Shown: in pieces, positions 1 through 8,461 of the stretch
Layout of the letters: each line of letters starts with the position of its first letter
Numbering within the stretch: the first letter of the stretch is position 1
NCBI GenBank assembly: GCA_963776465.1
Contig: CAVZMV010000002.1
Location: 2,356,001 to 2,420,000 of the forward strand
Reading direction: 5' to 3'
Length of the DNA: 64,000 nt
DNA from: DASRHK01 sp963776465
GTDB taxonomy: Bacteria > Pseudomonadota > Gammaproteobacteria > Nevskiales > Nevskiaceae
Position numbers and translations under genes: made by a program
Notes under the pieces: model-generated
Database searches by the model: none
What the model saw: the letters and a program-made list of their open reading frames with translations, nothing else
What the model was told of the DNA's origin: nothing

Positions 1-561
1 CAGGATCCCGACATCATCATGGTCGGCGAGATCCGAGACCTGGAGACGGCGGAGGTCGCCGTCCAGGCCGCGCTGACCGGACACCTCGTGCTGTCGACGC
101 TGCACACCAACGACGCGCCGTCGGCGATCACGCGGCTGCTCGACCTGGGTGTTCCCCCGTACCTGCTGCGCGCCACCTTGCTCGGCGTGATGGCGCAGCG
201 CCTCGTGCGCAAGCTCTGTCCGCACTGCAAGAAGCCGCTCGACATGCACGACGCGCGCTGGGCTGCGCTGGCCGAAGGCTGGCAGCTGCCCAATCCCGGC
301 AAGGTCTTCGTCGCGGGGGGCTGCCTGGAATGCCGCGAGACCGGTTACCTCGGCCGCGTCGGCATCTACGAGATCATGATGCTCACGCCCGACCTCAAGG
401 AGCTGATCGCTCCGGATTTCGACGTGCTGAAGATGCGCGGCGCCGCCTATCGCGACGGCATGACGGCGCTGCGTGTTGCAGGTCTGCGCAAGGTGGCGGA
501 AGGCAGCACGGCGATCGACGAGGTGCTGGCGGCGTCACCGGATCCGCACGGCGCGGTGTGA
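1..561 (+). CDS. GspE/PilB-family secretion or pilus ATPase, C-terminal part
   Basis: Last 186 residues of a hexameric traffic ATPase that drives pseudopilus or pilus assembly at the inner membrane. The frame is open from the first base, so the start lies outside the window. Seen: Walker B region DPDIIMVGEIRD at residues 2-13, the His box STLHTND at 32-38, and a zinc-binding tetracysteine pair CPHC (73-76) and CLEC (108-111), usual for both GspE and PilB. The two cannot be separated from this piece alone. It converges on the response-regulator gene, with 4 bases between the two stops. Confidence 0.9.
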   Translation, partial: QDPDIIMVGEIRDLETAEVAVQAALTGHLVLSTLHTNDAPSAITRLLDLGVPPYLLRATLLGVMAQRLVRKLCPHCKKPLDMHDARWAALAEGWQLPNPGKVFVAGGCLECRETGYLGRVGIYEIMMLTPDLKELIAPDFDVLKMRGAAYRDGMTALRVAGLRKVAEGSTAIDEVLAASPDPHGAV

Positions 562-565
562 GCCG

Positions 566-934
566 TTAGGCCAGCATCCGCTCGAAGTCGCTGGCCGACG
601 CGGGCTTGGGCATGTGACTGTCGAAACCGGCCGCATCCATCTCGTCGAGGAATTCGGGGCTGGGGGACAAGCCGGTGAGCGCGACGATCTTCATGCGCGA
701 GGGCCCCTGCAGCTCCCGCAGCCGGCGAGCCACGGCGAAGCCGTCCATGCCCGGCATGTCCAGGTCCAGGAACACGATGTCGGGCGCGAACGTCGCGACG
801 ATCTGCAAGGCAGACGGACCGTCGTAGGCCGGCTTGACCGCCTGTCCGAGCAGCTGCAGCAGCGTGACCGCCATGTTCGCGGCGTCGACGTTGTCGTCGA
901 CGATCAGGACACGGCGTTCTTGCGTGCTGGTCAT
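566..934 (-). CDS. Single-domain response regulator (receiver only)
   Basis: CheY-like receiver of 122 residues with no output domain. Seen: acidic pocket VDDN near residue 12, phosphoacceptor Asp57 in the FLDLDMPGMDG block, switch Thr in VALTG, and the conserved Lys in MPKP. Its ATG overlaps the stop of the sulfatase gene (ATGA), so it is the last gene of a three-gene operon. Such proteins usually signal by protein-protein contact. No histidine kinase is nearby, so the partner is unknown. Confidence 0.88.
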   Translation of the reverse strand: MTSTQERRVLIVDDNVDAANMAVTLLQLLGQAVKPAYDGPSALQIVATFAPDIVFLDLDMPGMDGFAVARRLRELQGPSRMKIVALTGLSPSPEFLDEMDAAGFDSHMPKPASASDFERMLA

Positions 935-2520
935 GGGGCCATCAACTCCGCTCGGCAGCTGTCGCCTGCACAGCTGGCATATTGAGACAGCGCCTCGTGG
1001 AACTCCGTTCGTCGCGCCTGCTCCGCCGGGTCATCGTGCAGCGACTGCAGCTGGCCCGGGTCGCGGACGAGATCGTACAGCTCGACCTCGCCGGTGTCGT
1101 ATTCGACGTAGCTCCACTGCCGCGTGCGCAACCCGCGCATGGCCGGAAGCTCGGCGCCGCCGCCGATCTGCTGGCGGATCGGGGATTCCAGGACGATCGG
1201 CCGCTCGCTCCGGAGCGCAAGATCGCGCGCGTAAGGAAGCAATGAGCGTCCGTCGATCACGCGGCCCGCGGCCGTTGCATCCGCAAGTTCCAGGAACGTC
1301 GGCGTAAGGTCGACGTTGGCGACCGGCTCCTGGCTGGTGCCGACCGACAGTCCGGGTCCGCGCATCAGCAGCGGCACGCGGACCGAGGGCTCGTACATCA
1401 GCCGCTTGCCGCCAGGCAGGCCGTGCTCGCCGTTGAACCAGCCGTTGTCCGACGTGAAGACGATGTAGGTGCGTTCGAGAACTCCCAGCGCTGCGAGATG
1501 CGCCACGATCGCCGCCACTGCTTCGTCGACGGCGCGCAACGACTCCAGCCGACGGCGAAAGCGCAGCGCGAGCCCCTCCGCCGTTTCACGAGAGCCAGCG
1601 CGCGCCAGCGCTTGCACGACTGCAGGCTTATCGGAAGTGTCGGCCTCGTAGAACGAGAGCGGCTCGGGCACTTGCGCTGCGGCAAACAGTCCCGCGTGGC
1701 GCGGGGCAGGGCGTGGACCAGGATGCGCACCGCCTTCTCCCGCCGCCTCGGCCAGTTCCTCATGCGGCGCCAGGAAAGCCACGCTCAGGAAAAACGGCTG
1801 GCCGGTTTGCGCGCTGGCGGTGATCGAATCCAGAGCGAGCTCGCGCAGCACGTCGGTCTGGTAAAGCGCGGGGTCCTCGTCGTTGAGATCGCCATAGGTT
1901 TGCAGGACGCCGTCGCGATTGACCGTGTAACCCCACATGCCGTACGTGCTCGGATCGACCAGCCCCTGCCACTGGTCCCAGCCCGGCGGGATGTACGTGC
2001 TGCCGCGGCTGTCTGCACCGTAGCCGTTGAGATACTTGCCGATGTGCGTGGTGCGATATCCGGCGCGTTGCAGCCATACGGGCAGCGTTTCGGAATCGGT
2101 CGTGAACGCCGAGTGAGAACCTTCGGGCGGGGTGTTCCCGAGCACGCCGTGATTGTGTGCGTACTGGCCGGTGAACGCGGTGGCTCGCGAAGGGCAGCAC
2201 AGGGGCCACGACGCGAACGAGCGCGCGAATGCGACACCTTCCTCGCGCAACAGGCGCAGCACGTCGGGCATCGCGGCGAGATCGGCCATCGCCTGATCGT
2301 CGGTCATGATCAGGATGAGGTTGGGCTGCGATGGCACTTCGCCGGTGGCGGCGGCAACGGGCACGCCGGTGTCCTCGGCGTCTGCCGGCATCTCGTCCTG
2401 CAGCGCGTACTGCGTCAGATCGATCAGCGGATTTGCAGGTGCGCTGACGCCGCAGCCGCTGAGGAGCAGCGCCAGACCCAGGTACCGGACAGCGCGAGAG
2501 CAGGGCATTGACATTTTCAT
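931..2520 (-). CDS. Sulfatase family S1 lipoprotein
   Basis: 529 residues. A signal peptide ends in the lipobox LLSGC (Cys23), so the protein should be membrane-anchored outside the cytoplasm. The sulfatase fold follows: metal-binding IMTDDQ at about 71-76 and the formylglycine motif Cys108-Cys-Pro-Ser-Arg, where Cys108 is oxidised to formylglycine by a maturase in this family. The layout resembles N-sulfoglucosamine or GlcNAc-6-sulfatase-like enzymes; the substrate is not readable here. The ATG overlaps the stop of the upstream gene and its stop overlaps the response-regulator ATG, so the three are translationally coupled. Confidence 0.9.
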   Translation of the reverse strand: MKMSMPCSRAVRYLGLALLLSGCGVSAPANPLIDLTQYALQDEMPADAEDTGVPVAAATGEVPSQPNLILIMTDDQAMADLAAMPDVLRLLREEGVAFARSFASWPLCCPSRATAFTGQYAHNHGVLGNTPPEGSHSAFTTDSETLPVWLQRAGYRTTHIGKYLNGYGADSRGSTYIPPGWDQWQGLVDPSTYGMWGYTVNRDGVLQTYGDLNDEDPALYQTDVLRELALDSITASAQTGQPFFLSVAFLAPHEELAEAAGEGGAHPGPRPAPRHAGLFAAAQVPEPLSFYEADTSDKPAVVQALARAGSRETAEGLALRFRRRLESLRAVDEAVAAIVAHLAALGVLERTYIVFTSDNGWFNGEHGLPGGKRLMYEPSVRVPLLMRGPGLSVGTSQEPVANVDLTPTFLELADATAAGRVIDGRSLLPYARDLALRSERPIVLESPIRQQIGGGAELPAMRGLRTRQWSYVEYDTGEVELYDLVRDPGQLQSLHDDPAEQARRTEFHEALSQYASCAGDSCRAELMAP

Positions 2521-3446
2521 GGTCGGACCGATCCCGGCCCCTCGACGATGAGGGGCTTGGCATGTTCCTGAACTTTAAGGGCCCACTCGCGGAGCTGCGC
2601 AAAGCGTGCGCTGCCATTGACCGGAGCGTCCAGGATCGCCGCGAAATCTCCGTGGCGCGCGGCTTCCTTGAGATTGTAGGTTGCGTCGTATTCCAGCTTC
2701 TGCACCCGCGTATCAGGGCCGTACATCACATCGAAGCGCTCTGACCTTGCAATGGTTTCCGGGTAATTGCCGGCAGCGAATGCCTGGCTCACCTCCGCCG
2801 CCGCAGCTTCTTTCTTCTGGAGACTCAGTGCCGCGTTCGCCGCTGCCTGCGCCTTCTGCGCTTCGGCGTCCGCTGCCCACTTGCGCGCGTCCGCCTCGGC
2901 CACTGCGCGCTGCTTCGCTTCCTCGGCCTGTACCTTGGCCATCGCTTCGGCCTTGGCGGCAAGCGCGCGCTCGTGCGCAAGATGACGCTGCACGGCGACG
3001 CCGGCGACCGCGGCGGCTATCAGGCCACCGGCTGCCGCTAACGCGACCTTGCGGTTTCCCCTGTTAGCCGGGAGGCGGGCGTGACTGTCCACGCCGCGCC
3101 GAGGAGGAAGCGAGAGTCCCTCTGAGGTCGCGGCCCGTGGGCTGGCCTGCGGGCTTGGTGGAGGTGATGGTGAAGCCTTGGTTGACGGCGGAACGTCGTC
3201 GACCAGCATCAGTGCCGGCGCTGAAGCGGTCTCGGCCGGGATGCCGGACTCAGCCAGGGCATCGATGAGCTTTTTCGCCACTTCGGCATCGGTGACACGT
3301 GCAATCACGAAGCGATCACCGGCGATGAATCGTGCGATCTGCGCGGGGCTGCTGGCCGGAAACAATTTCTGCGCATTCGTCACGACATCGTCGTCGGAAA
3401 AGCCCGGCAGCGGTCTGCCTGCGCCCCATACCTCGATCTGGTCCAT
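2517..3446 (-). CDS. Hypothetical membrane protein with Ala-rich coiled coil
   Basis: 309 residues, family not recognised. Seen: an N-terminal globular segment (1-70) rich in short helices, a Pro/Ser-rich linker (86-118), one hydrophobic segment at about 133-152, then a long Ala/Glu/Lys coiled coil (about 155-230) and a small helical tail. It is the first gene of the operon running leftward through the sulfatase and response regulator, with a 4-base overlap. A structural or sensor role at the inner membrane is possible but not shown. Confidence 0.75.
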   Translation of the reverse strand: MDQIEVWGAGRPLPGFSDDDVVTNAQKLFPASSPAQIARFIAGDRFVIARVTDAEVAKKLIDALAESGIPAETASAPALMLVDDVPPSTKASPSPPPSPQASPRAATSEGLSLPPRRGVDSHARLPANRGNRKVALAAAGGLIAAAVAGVAVQRHLAHERALAAKAEAMAKVQAEEAKQRAVAEADARKWAADAEAQKAQAAANAALSLQKKEAAAAEVSQAFAAGNYPETIARSERFDVMYGPDTRVQKLEYDATYNLKEAARHGDFAAILDAPVNGSARFAQLREWALKVQEHAKPLIVEGPGSVRP

Positions 3447-3527
3447 TGGATCCCCGGTCCGCGCGAGATGACGACGTCAGGATACTGTTGGAAATCGCTG
3501 CACGGGTAGGGAAATCGGTTCGAGGAT

Positions 3528-3572
3528 TGGTGGTGATGGGCGGAATCGAACCGCCGACCTCAGCATTATGAG
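3528..3572 (-). other. tRNA-Met 3' fragment (probable att scar)
   Basis: Read on the minus strand, 45 nt match the 3' part of a tRNA with anticodon CAT: anticodon loop CTCATAA, 3' anticodon stem, variable loop AGGTC, T-arm GGCGG-TTCGATT-CCGCC, acceptor strand and encoded ACCA. No 5' half (D-arm, 5' acceptor strand) lies upstream. This is what an integrative element leaves when it recombines into a tRNA 3' end. Given the polarity, the element would lie to the right and the intact tRNA at its far end. No intact copy was found in the window. Confidence 0.75.
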
Positions 3573-3760
3573 ATCCGCGCACCATGGCCAAGCATTTGTT
3601 TTCACTCGACGGCGATTTGCGGAAATAGCACGGAAATCCATCAAGCTCCCGCAAAACTCCCGCAGAGGTTGTCGTCGCGTGCGCCGCTCACCATGCCTGC
3701 GACTCTCAATATATATATGCGCGGCGACCCGCGCCGCAACTTCGCCAACGGGAGACCTGC

Positions 3761-4918
3761 ATGTCGCACGTGCTGTCACGCCAGGAACTGTACGACCTTG
3801 TGTGGGCCGAGCCGATGAAGACGCTTTCGAAGCGATTCGGAATCTCGGACGTTGCGCTGGCCAAGACCTGCCGCAAGTCCCACATCCCGGTGCCACCGCG
3901 CGGTTATTGGGCAAAGCTCGCCGCGGGCAAGCGCGTGACCAAGCTGCTGCTCCCGAAGCGAGGTCTCGCACAGTCGGCGCAGGTCCATATCGGTGGCTCA
4001 CGCTTCAACTACCGGGGGCCCACAGAGGAGGAGATCCTCACCTCCAACCCGCAGCCACCCATATTCGAGGAAGACATGGATGCGGTGCGCGCTGCCGTCC
4101 AGCGCAAGGTGGGGAAGGTGAGCGTGCCGCGCGACCCTCGCCGCGGGCATCGCGAGGTGGTGAAGCTCCTGGAAGTAGATGATCAGCGACGCCAGAAGCA
4201 AGCGCAGTCGTCGTACGTTTCCGATTGGGATGCTCCGTACTTCGGATCGAAGTTTGAACTGCGGCGCCTGCGGGTCATAAACGCGCTGTTCCTGGCCCTC
4301 GCCTGGCACGGCGCGCGTCCCTACTGCCGGGGCAAGCAGGCGCAGGAATGCGGCTTCTCGATCGGCGACAACTACGTCGGTTTCTCAGTCGATTCGCCGT
4401 CAGCAGAGAAGCTGGACGAACATCGGTGGCAGGGAGCCCCTCGCAAGATCCCGAAGAATGAATCCCTCGTCGTGCGCATACAGTCACACCGCGAAGACAG
4501 AATCATCGCCGCCGACACCGAGACCGAGCCTGTCGAGCGCAAGCTGCGCCAGGTTGTCGTCGATCTTCTCGTGCAGTCTGAGCAGAACTACCGCGCTGCG
4601 CTGCTGCACCATTACCAGTGGGATCTCGAGCGCAAAACGACTCTGGAAAAGGAGATCATCCGGCGCGCGGAGGAGACCCGACTGGAAGAGGAGCGCCAAA
4701 TTGCCGCGGAACGCAAGGCACGCATCGACGAGCTGCTCGCCCAGGCTGACGCTTTTCGCAGGGCGGCAGATATCCGCGCCTACGTTGAAGCTGCGCAGCA
4801 TCTGGCGAGCAACATGCCGGGCGCAGAGCTGGAAGAGTGGGGGAGCTGGGCAAGAGCGCGCGCCGATGAACTGGACCCGGTTGTGAACGGCACGCTTTCG
4901 AATGCTCTCCAACGCTAG
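3761..4918 (+). CDS. HTH/coiled-coil protein of mobile elements, function unknown
   Basis: 385 residues. The N-terminus (about 5-55) reads as a helix-turn-helix-like module (RQELYDLVW, KRFGISDVALAKTCRK, PPRGYWAKL), a recurrent hypothetical family in proteobacterial islands. The middle is globular; residues 280-340 form a charged coiled coil rich in Glu, Arg and Lys. The ATG is preceded by a GGGAGA Shine-Dalgarno. It is the first gene inside the tRNA-Met scar, which supports an accessory origin. Function is not known. Confidence 0.8.
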   Translation: MSHVLSRQELYDLVWAEPMKTLSKRFGISDVALAKTCRKSHIPVPPRGYWAKLAAGKRVTKLLLPKRGLAQSAQVHIGGSRFNYRGPTEEEILTSNPQPPIFEEDMDAVRAAVQRKVGKVSVPRDPRRGHREVVKLLEVDDQRRQKQAQSSYVSDWDAPYFGSKFELRRLRVINALFLALAWHGARPYCRGKQAQECGFSIGDNYVGFSVDSPSAEKLDEHRWQGAPRKIPKNESLVVRIQSHREDRIIAADTETEPVERKLRQVVVDLLVQSEQNYRAALLHHYQWDLERKTTLEKEIIRRAEETRLEEERQIAAERKARIDELLAQADAFRRAADIRAYVEAAQHLASNMPGAELEEWGSWARARADELDPVVNGTLSNALQR

Positions 4919-5255
4919 CGGGCGCACGAAATACTGGATCGGTCGCAGCGCCCGCAGGCGGGCGTGGTTTTGGCGGGAATCTGTCGGCCGAGGCCGGCCG
5001 CCGGCGGCAGGTTGCGCTGCGCAAATTGCCAAGGTGATGTGCGGCCGGCGCGACCGCTCTCCAGGCGCGTGACGACCGATTCAATCGTCACGCGCTCCCA
5101 GCGATTCATGCGTTCCTACTGAACCTTTCCACAAGGGCTGCTTGGCACGTAGCAGCCTCGTATACGCAACTGTGCCGTCCAGGGGAGTCACGCAGGCTGC
5201 GGGAGTTCCGGGCGCCCCATAGGCAAGTCGCGTCCGCGCGGCCCTGTAGCCTGAC
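4919..5255 (+). other. Non-coding stretch
   Basis: No gene supported. A 64-codon minus-strand frame (4915-5109, start MNRWERVTIESVVTRLE) has a plausible beginning but a low-complexity, Pro/Arg-rich end, and could be a remnant of a small mobile-element gene. Confidence 0.4.
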
Positions 5256-5876
5256 TTAGTCCTTCAAAATGTTTCTTTGGAGTATTCGGGCGATATCGCT
5301 ATGAGGACTGCGCAGCCCTTCTTTTGCGGGGTGTGTTTCCTCGTCCGTGCCGCCGCCGTTCCGTCGCCTGGCCATTGGCTGAGGCACGATGGCGTTTGGA
5401 AGTTCGGACGGAATGTTCGGGTAGTGAACGGGTTCGCGTCGTGCCACAGGCGCGAGTTCCCTCGAGAGGGTTGGCGGCGCTCCTTGAGACGTCGGTTCAC
5501 GACTCTGTGGACGCGCTGAGTAGGCGATGCTCATCTCGTACCCAACCAGAACTGCCGCCCGGAACCGCCTGAAGCGTCCGTTGTGTGGGCCGCCCTTGTA
5601 GTAGTCCCAAAACTTTGGGGGATACCTAGCGAAATCCAGAGCCACCTCGATCACTAGGTCGGCGTCGCTGAGGACGACTAGGCACTCTTGGGATTCACGG
5701 ATCGAACAGGTTACCAGCGCGTCTTCGCGATCCAGCCCGCGCAAGAACCATCCGATCAGCGCGCTGGAGCGTGCATCCCTGCGCATTCCCCTGAGCTGCC
5801 CAATCAAATCCCCATGCGCCTGTGGCGACAAACGGAGGGTGACTCGGGTCGGCTTAGCTTCAGATGTAGTCTTCAT
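5256..5876 (-). CDS. Hypothetical protein with ribbon-helix-helix-like N-terminus
   Basis: 206 residues. Residues 9-50 (TRVTLRLSPQAHGDL, then two amphipathic helices) resemble the ribbon-helix-helix fold of plasmid DNA-binding accessory proteins. A conserved-looking region with Trp/Tyr (FWDYYKGGPHNGRF) follows, then a Pro/Arg-rich disordered tail. Its ATG overlaps the end of the small upstream gene at 5860-6021, and the iteron-like repeats lie just beyond. A plasmid- or ICE-type replication or transfer accessory role is an inference from this context. Confidence 0.55.
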   Translation of the reverse strand: MKTTSEAKPTRVTLRLSPQAHGDLIGQLRGMRRDARSSALIGWFLRGLDREDALVTCSIRESQECLVVLSDADLVIEVALDFARYPPKFWDYYKGGPHNGRFRRFRAAVLVGYEMSIAYSARPQSREPTSQGAPPTLSRELAPVARREPVHYPNIPSELPNAIVPQPMARRRNGGGTDEETHPAKEGLRSPHSDIARILQRNILKD

Positions 5877-6021
5877 ATTTAATTTCCTCGAGCTTGATGT
5901 GTCGTGTCGCAGCGGTAACGGCTTTGAGCAGTCGCAGCTGGTCGTCGCCGAATTTTTTGAGATCGACGATTCTTCTTCCGAGCGTGATATGCACGTAGTC
6001 GCACTTCGCCAGGTCAGTCAT
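5860..6021 (-). CDS. Small hypothetical protein, 53 residues
   Basis: Reads ATG to TGA as a charged, helical 53-residue protein (starts MTDLAKCDYVHITLG, ends IKYEDYI). It overlaps the next gene by 17 bases, as coupled small genes of mobile elements often do. No family recognised. The clean start, sensible composition and overlap argue for a real gene, but there is no independent support. Confidence 0.45.
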   Translation of the reverse strand: MTDLAKCDYVHITLGRRIVDLKKFGDDQLRLLKAVTAATRHIKLEEIKYEDYI

Positions 6022-6064
6022 TGATCACATAGACCGGCGCCGCGCCCAAAAACAGGGAAACGCT

Positions 6065-6181
6065 CGAAATGGGCGTGTTGTGGGCGACTTGTGGGCCCGT
6101 CGTGGGCGTGTTGTGTGGCCGTGGGTTTGACCAGTCGTGCCATAGCCACGTTATGGGCCCGTTGTGGGCTCGTTGTGGGCG
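6065..6181 (-). repeat. Iteron-like direct repeats, about 11 bp, 7 copies
   Basis: On the minus strand the unit GCCCACAACG recurs with small changes (GCCCATAACG, GCCCACGACG, GCCCACAAGT, GCCCATTTCG). There are three units at 6148-6180 and four at 6065-6107, in 11-12 bp steps, separated by a 40-bp spacer. Helical-period direct repeats beside a ribbon-helix-helix-like gene are typical of replication or partition sites of plasmids and ICEs. No Rep gene is visible, so this is a candidate only. Confidence 0.5.
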
Positions 6182-6976
6182 ACGGCCTGCTGGCGGCCCG
6201 ATTTGACCTAAAACACCGACGTCCAAGGCGTTTCCAATATCCGCCTCGCACGTCATATGTCGCAGCAAGTCTTTAATCCCAAATCCGATGCTGTTCTGGA
6301 AATCGGGAACGGTCCTGCATCAGGATCGAGGCGCCCGTCCGCTATCGACAAGGCGCAAGCGCAGGCCCCGCACCTACCTGTGTGGAACTAGGTTCGCCTT
6401 CGGGTTCGCGTGGCTGGTGACAAGCCCAAAGCCCCTCGTGATCGCCCCGGGTATGGCCTTGAGGGCCTGCGCGTTAGCGTGGCATCGGCGGGTCGTCGAT
6501 TAACGGCCGCCACCTTGCCGGAGTCTGCAAGTTCATCTGCCAGATCTGTGCAACGCAAATCCACTCCCCAACCCGGCCCATCCAATGGGCCGGGCGCTCG
6601 GTGGGACGTTGCCCCGCGGTAGGGCCAGTCTGCGTAGCTGTGCCTTCCACCGACAAGCCTAAAAGCGAGGGCGCCCCTCACTCGAGCGCGGTGGCTTAGG
6701 ACGTCCTGCCTTGAGCGTCTCCAGTCGAACTCGCCCGCGTTCGGTGCGCCCTCGGCTGGGTGCGTCCGGGATCGGTACACGATCCCAGGACTGCGCCGGG
6801 CCACAACAGAAGGTCCGCCGGCGGGTCGCGTGGACACCTCTCTTGGGCCTCGCGCCGCCAGCCTGGGGAGATCGACGACCTTTCCATCTCTCTGGCTCTG
6901 CTTTACCCCCTTCGAGTGGCACGGCGCCCGTCTAATCACCACGTAGGGGCAATTTCAATGCCCTTGGAGAGTTCAG
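6182..6976 (+). other. Long non-coding stretch with one strong hairpin
   Basis: Several overlapping frames exist on both strands, but all are Arg/Pro/Ser-rich and look spurious. The only clear structure is a 10-bp perfect stem with a 3-nt loop at 6572-6594 (CCCGGCCCAT, loop CCA, ATGGGCCGGG) without a T-tract, so it is not an ordinary terminator. No gene supported. Confidence 0.4.
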
Positions 6977-8038
6977 GTGGAAATGGCTACTCGCTTGTTT
7001 TCTGAGGAAGGGGTCTGCTGCACCGTCGATGCCGCTGTCGACCTTGATTTGAACAGCTCTCGCGAGCGCGGGCCTTACGTGGTCAGCCAGAAGAATCATC
7101 GCACCGTGTATTGGGTCAGCGGCAGCCGTGGGCGGCGTCACTACTTCCAACGAAGGGAGGGCGAAGCTGCATCGATCGAGAGGTGGTGCCAAAACAACGA
7201 AGGTCTCCGGGAACGGTATCGCAAGACCGCGGAACTGCACGTCCTGGTTCAGCTGGCCCTCTACTGGCGTCTGCATAGGTGGATCAAATCGGGACGCGCA
7301 CTGAGCTGTGGACTGAGCAACGCTAACCTTTTGGCGGGGGCAACAGACGTGGAGTTTGAATTCCAGGTCAATACCCCTTTCGGAAAGCTGAGAGCTGATC
7401 TGGCGCTGGTTGCAAAGCGCCACGGACGGACCTTGCTGATCGCCATCATCGAAGTGGAATCCACCCACCGCTTTTCATCACGGCGGCTGTGGATGGGGCA
7501 CTCGTTGGGGGTGCCAACCATCTACGTGGACGTCTCTCGCATGTCCCTAGGGGAGGTTACCCCTTCCTGGGCTGAAGCCACTCTGGAGTCGCTCGCCACC
7601 GCCACATCGGGTGCAGGTGTGGGCGTGTACATGCACAAGCTACTGCGACTCCCGTTCGTCCCGTTGGGCAACCATGAAGCCCATCACCTCGAAGTCACAG
7701 CTCCGCGTGAACAGATATGTCGATTGCACGCTTGGATGCAGAAGGTGGCGACGTGTCCGCAATTGCCTCTCTCGTGGGGCGTGCTGAACGAACGCGACTT
7801 TCCATCTGCGGTCGACGGATGTGCGATGGAAATCATGTCCATACACATTCCCGGGCATGCCAGTTCGGAAGCCTTGTGGCGGTTCATACAAGCCTTCACC
7901 AGGAATGTGATCACGTATTGCGACGCGACGATCAGCCATGAGGTCGTTGCGCGCGAGCCAAGATCGTTCTTCACCGGGGCCCAGGGGCGCGTCGTAGCCC
8001 AGCCCGTTCGTCAGCTGCTGCGCACCGGGCAGCTTTGA
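6977..8038 (+). CDS. Hypothetical protein with PD-(D/E)XK / CoiA-like nuclease signature
   Basis: 353 residues from GTG 6977 (an in-frame ATG follows at 6983). The central segment FGKLRADLALV...LIAIIEVESTHR fits the Asp...Glu-x-Glu core of PD-(D/E)XK-fold nucleases, closest in feel to the CoiA-like group. Upstream residues resemble the small beta-rich lead-in of that group. Downstream comes GVPTIYVDVSRM and a helical C-terminus. It lies directly before the GmrSD-like gene in a defence-like neighbourhood. Nuclease activity is an inference. Confidence 0.65.
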   Translation: MEMATRLFSEEGVCCTVDAAVDLDLNSSRERGPYVVSQKNHRTVYWVSGSRGRRHYFQRREGEAASIERWCQNNEGLRERYRKTAELHVLVQLALYWRLHRWIKSGRALSCGLSNANLLAGATDVEFEFQVNTPFGKLRADLALVAKRHGRTLLIAIIEVESTHRFSSRRLWMGHSLGVPTIYVDVSRMSLGEVTPSWAEATLESLATATSGAGVGVYMHKLLRLPFVPLGNHEAHHLEVTAPREQICRLHAWMQKVATCPQLPLSWGVLNERDFPSAVDGCAMEIMSIHIPGHASSEALWRFIQAFTRNVITYCDATISHEVVAREPRSFFTGAQGRVVAQPVRQLLRTGQL

Positions 8039-8152
8039 ATCCGCGGCGCTCGATCAATGGCAGTGCGAAAACACTTTCAGATCTCGAGCGGGGTTCGAAA
8101 TACGCCACTGAGAAAGGGTGTTAACGATGGCGGTCGGGCGTCCCGGGACGAA

Positions 8153-8224
8153 GCTCGAGTTGGGATTGGGATGACCGCTTTTTTATGGCAGGGACGGTCG
8201 AGCGTCTCAGAACGACCCACTTGA
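8153..8224 (+). repeat. Dispersed intergenic repeat, type II copy 1
   Basis: About 70 bp shared with 15721-15792: CTCGAG, GGGATTGG, GACCGCTTTTTT and CGTCTCAGAACGACCC in the same order and spacing. It lies between genes in both places. Confidence 0.65.
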
Positions 8225-8301
8225 GGCGCTAGAGAACGACCGCTTTCGGGTGGCTCGCTACGACGGCGCGGAGTGCACTCCCAGCCACGATGGAGTGCGC
8301 C

Positions 8302-8442
8302 ATGGCAACGGCAACCTCGGTTGTCGATCGCTGGACCTATTGGAACAAGCGGAAGCTTGTCGGTCAGAAGGCCATGCCCAGCGTCAGCTACCAGATCACC
8401 CGTTGGAACGCGTGCGCGACATTGGGCGGAATCTGCAGGTAA
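8302..8442 (+). pseudogene. Possible tyrosine-integrase N-terminal fragment
   Basis: A 46-codon frame begins MATATSVVDRWTYWNKRK and continues LVGQKA, resembling the N-terminus of a common proteobacterial tyrosine integrase family (WxYWxxGKLVGxKxPL). After that the sequence diverges and stops. It is best seen as a relic of a lost integrase upstream of the GmrSD-like gene. Alternative: chance similarity in a short frame. Confidence 0.3.
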
Positions 8443-8461
8443 CATCCGAGGACTGAATGAG

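Noticed and set aside
1423..2511. 362-codon open frame on the plus strand
   Set aside because: Antisense to the sulfatase, whose motifs and lipobox are clear.
3477..4001. Coding frames reading through the tRNA-Met fragment
   Set aside because: The peptide SHNAEVGGSIPPI is a common false translation of tRNA sequence; the tRNA reading explains the conservation.
6388..6942. 184-codon minus-strand frame in the long intergenic region
   Set aside because: Arg/Pro/Ser-rich with no domain, overlapping several similar frames; no ribosome binding site seen.
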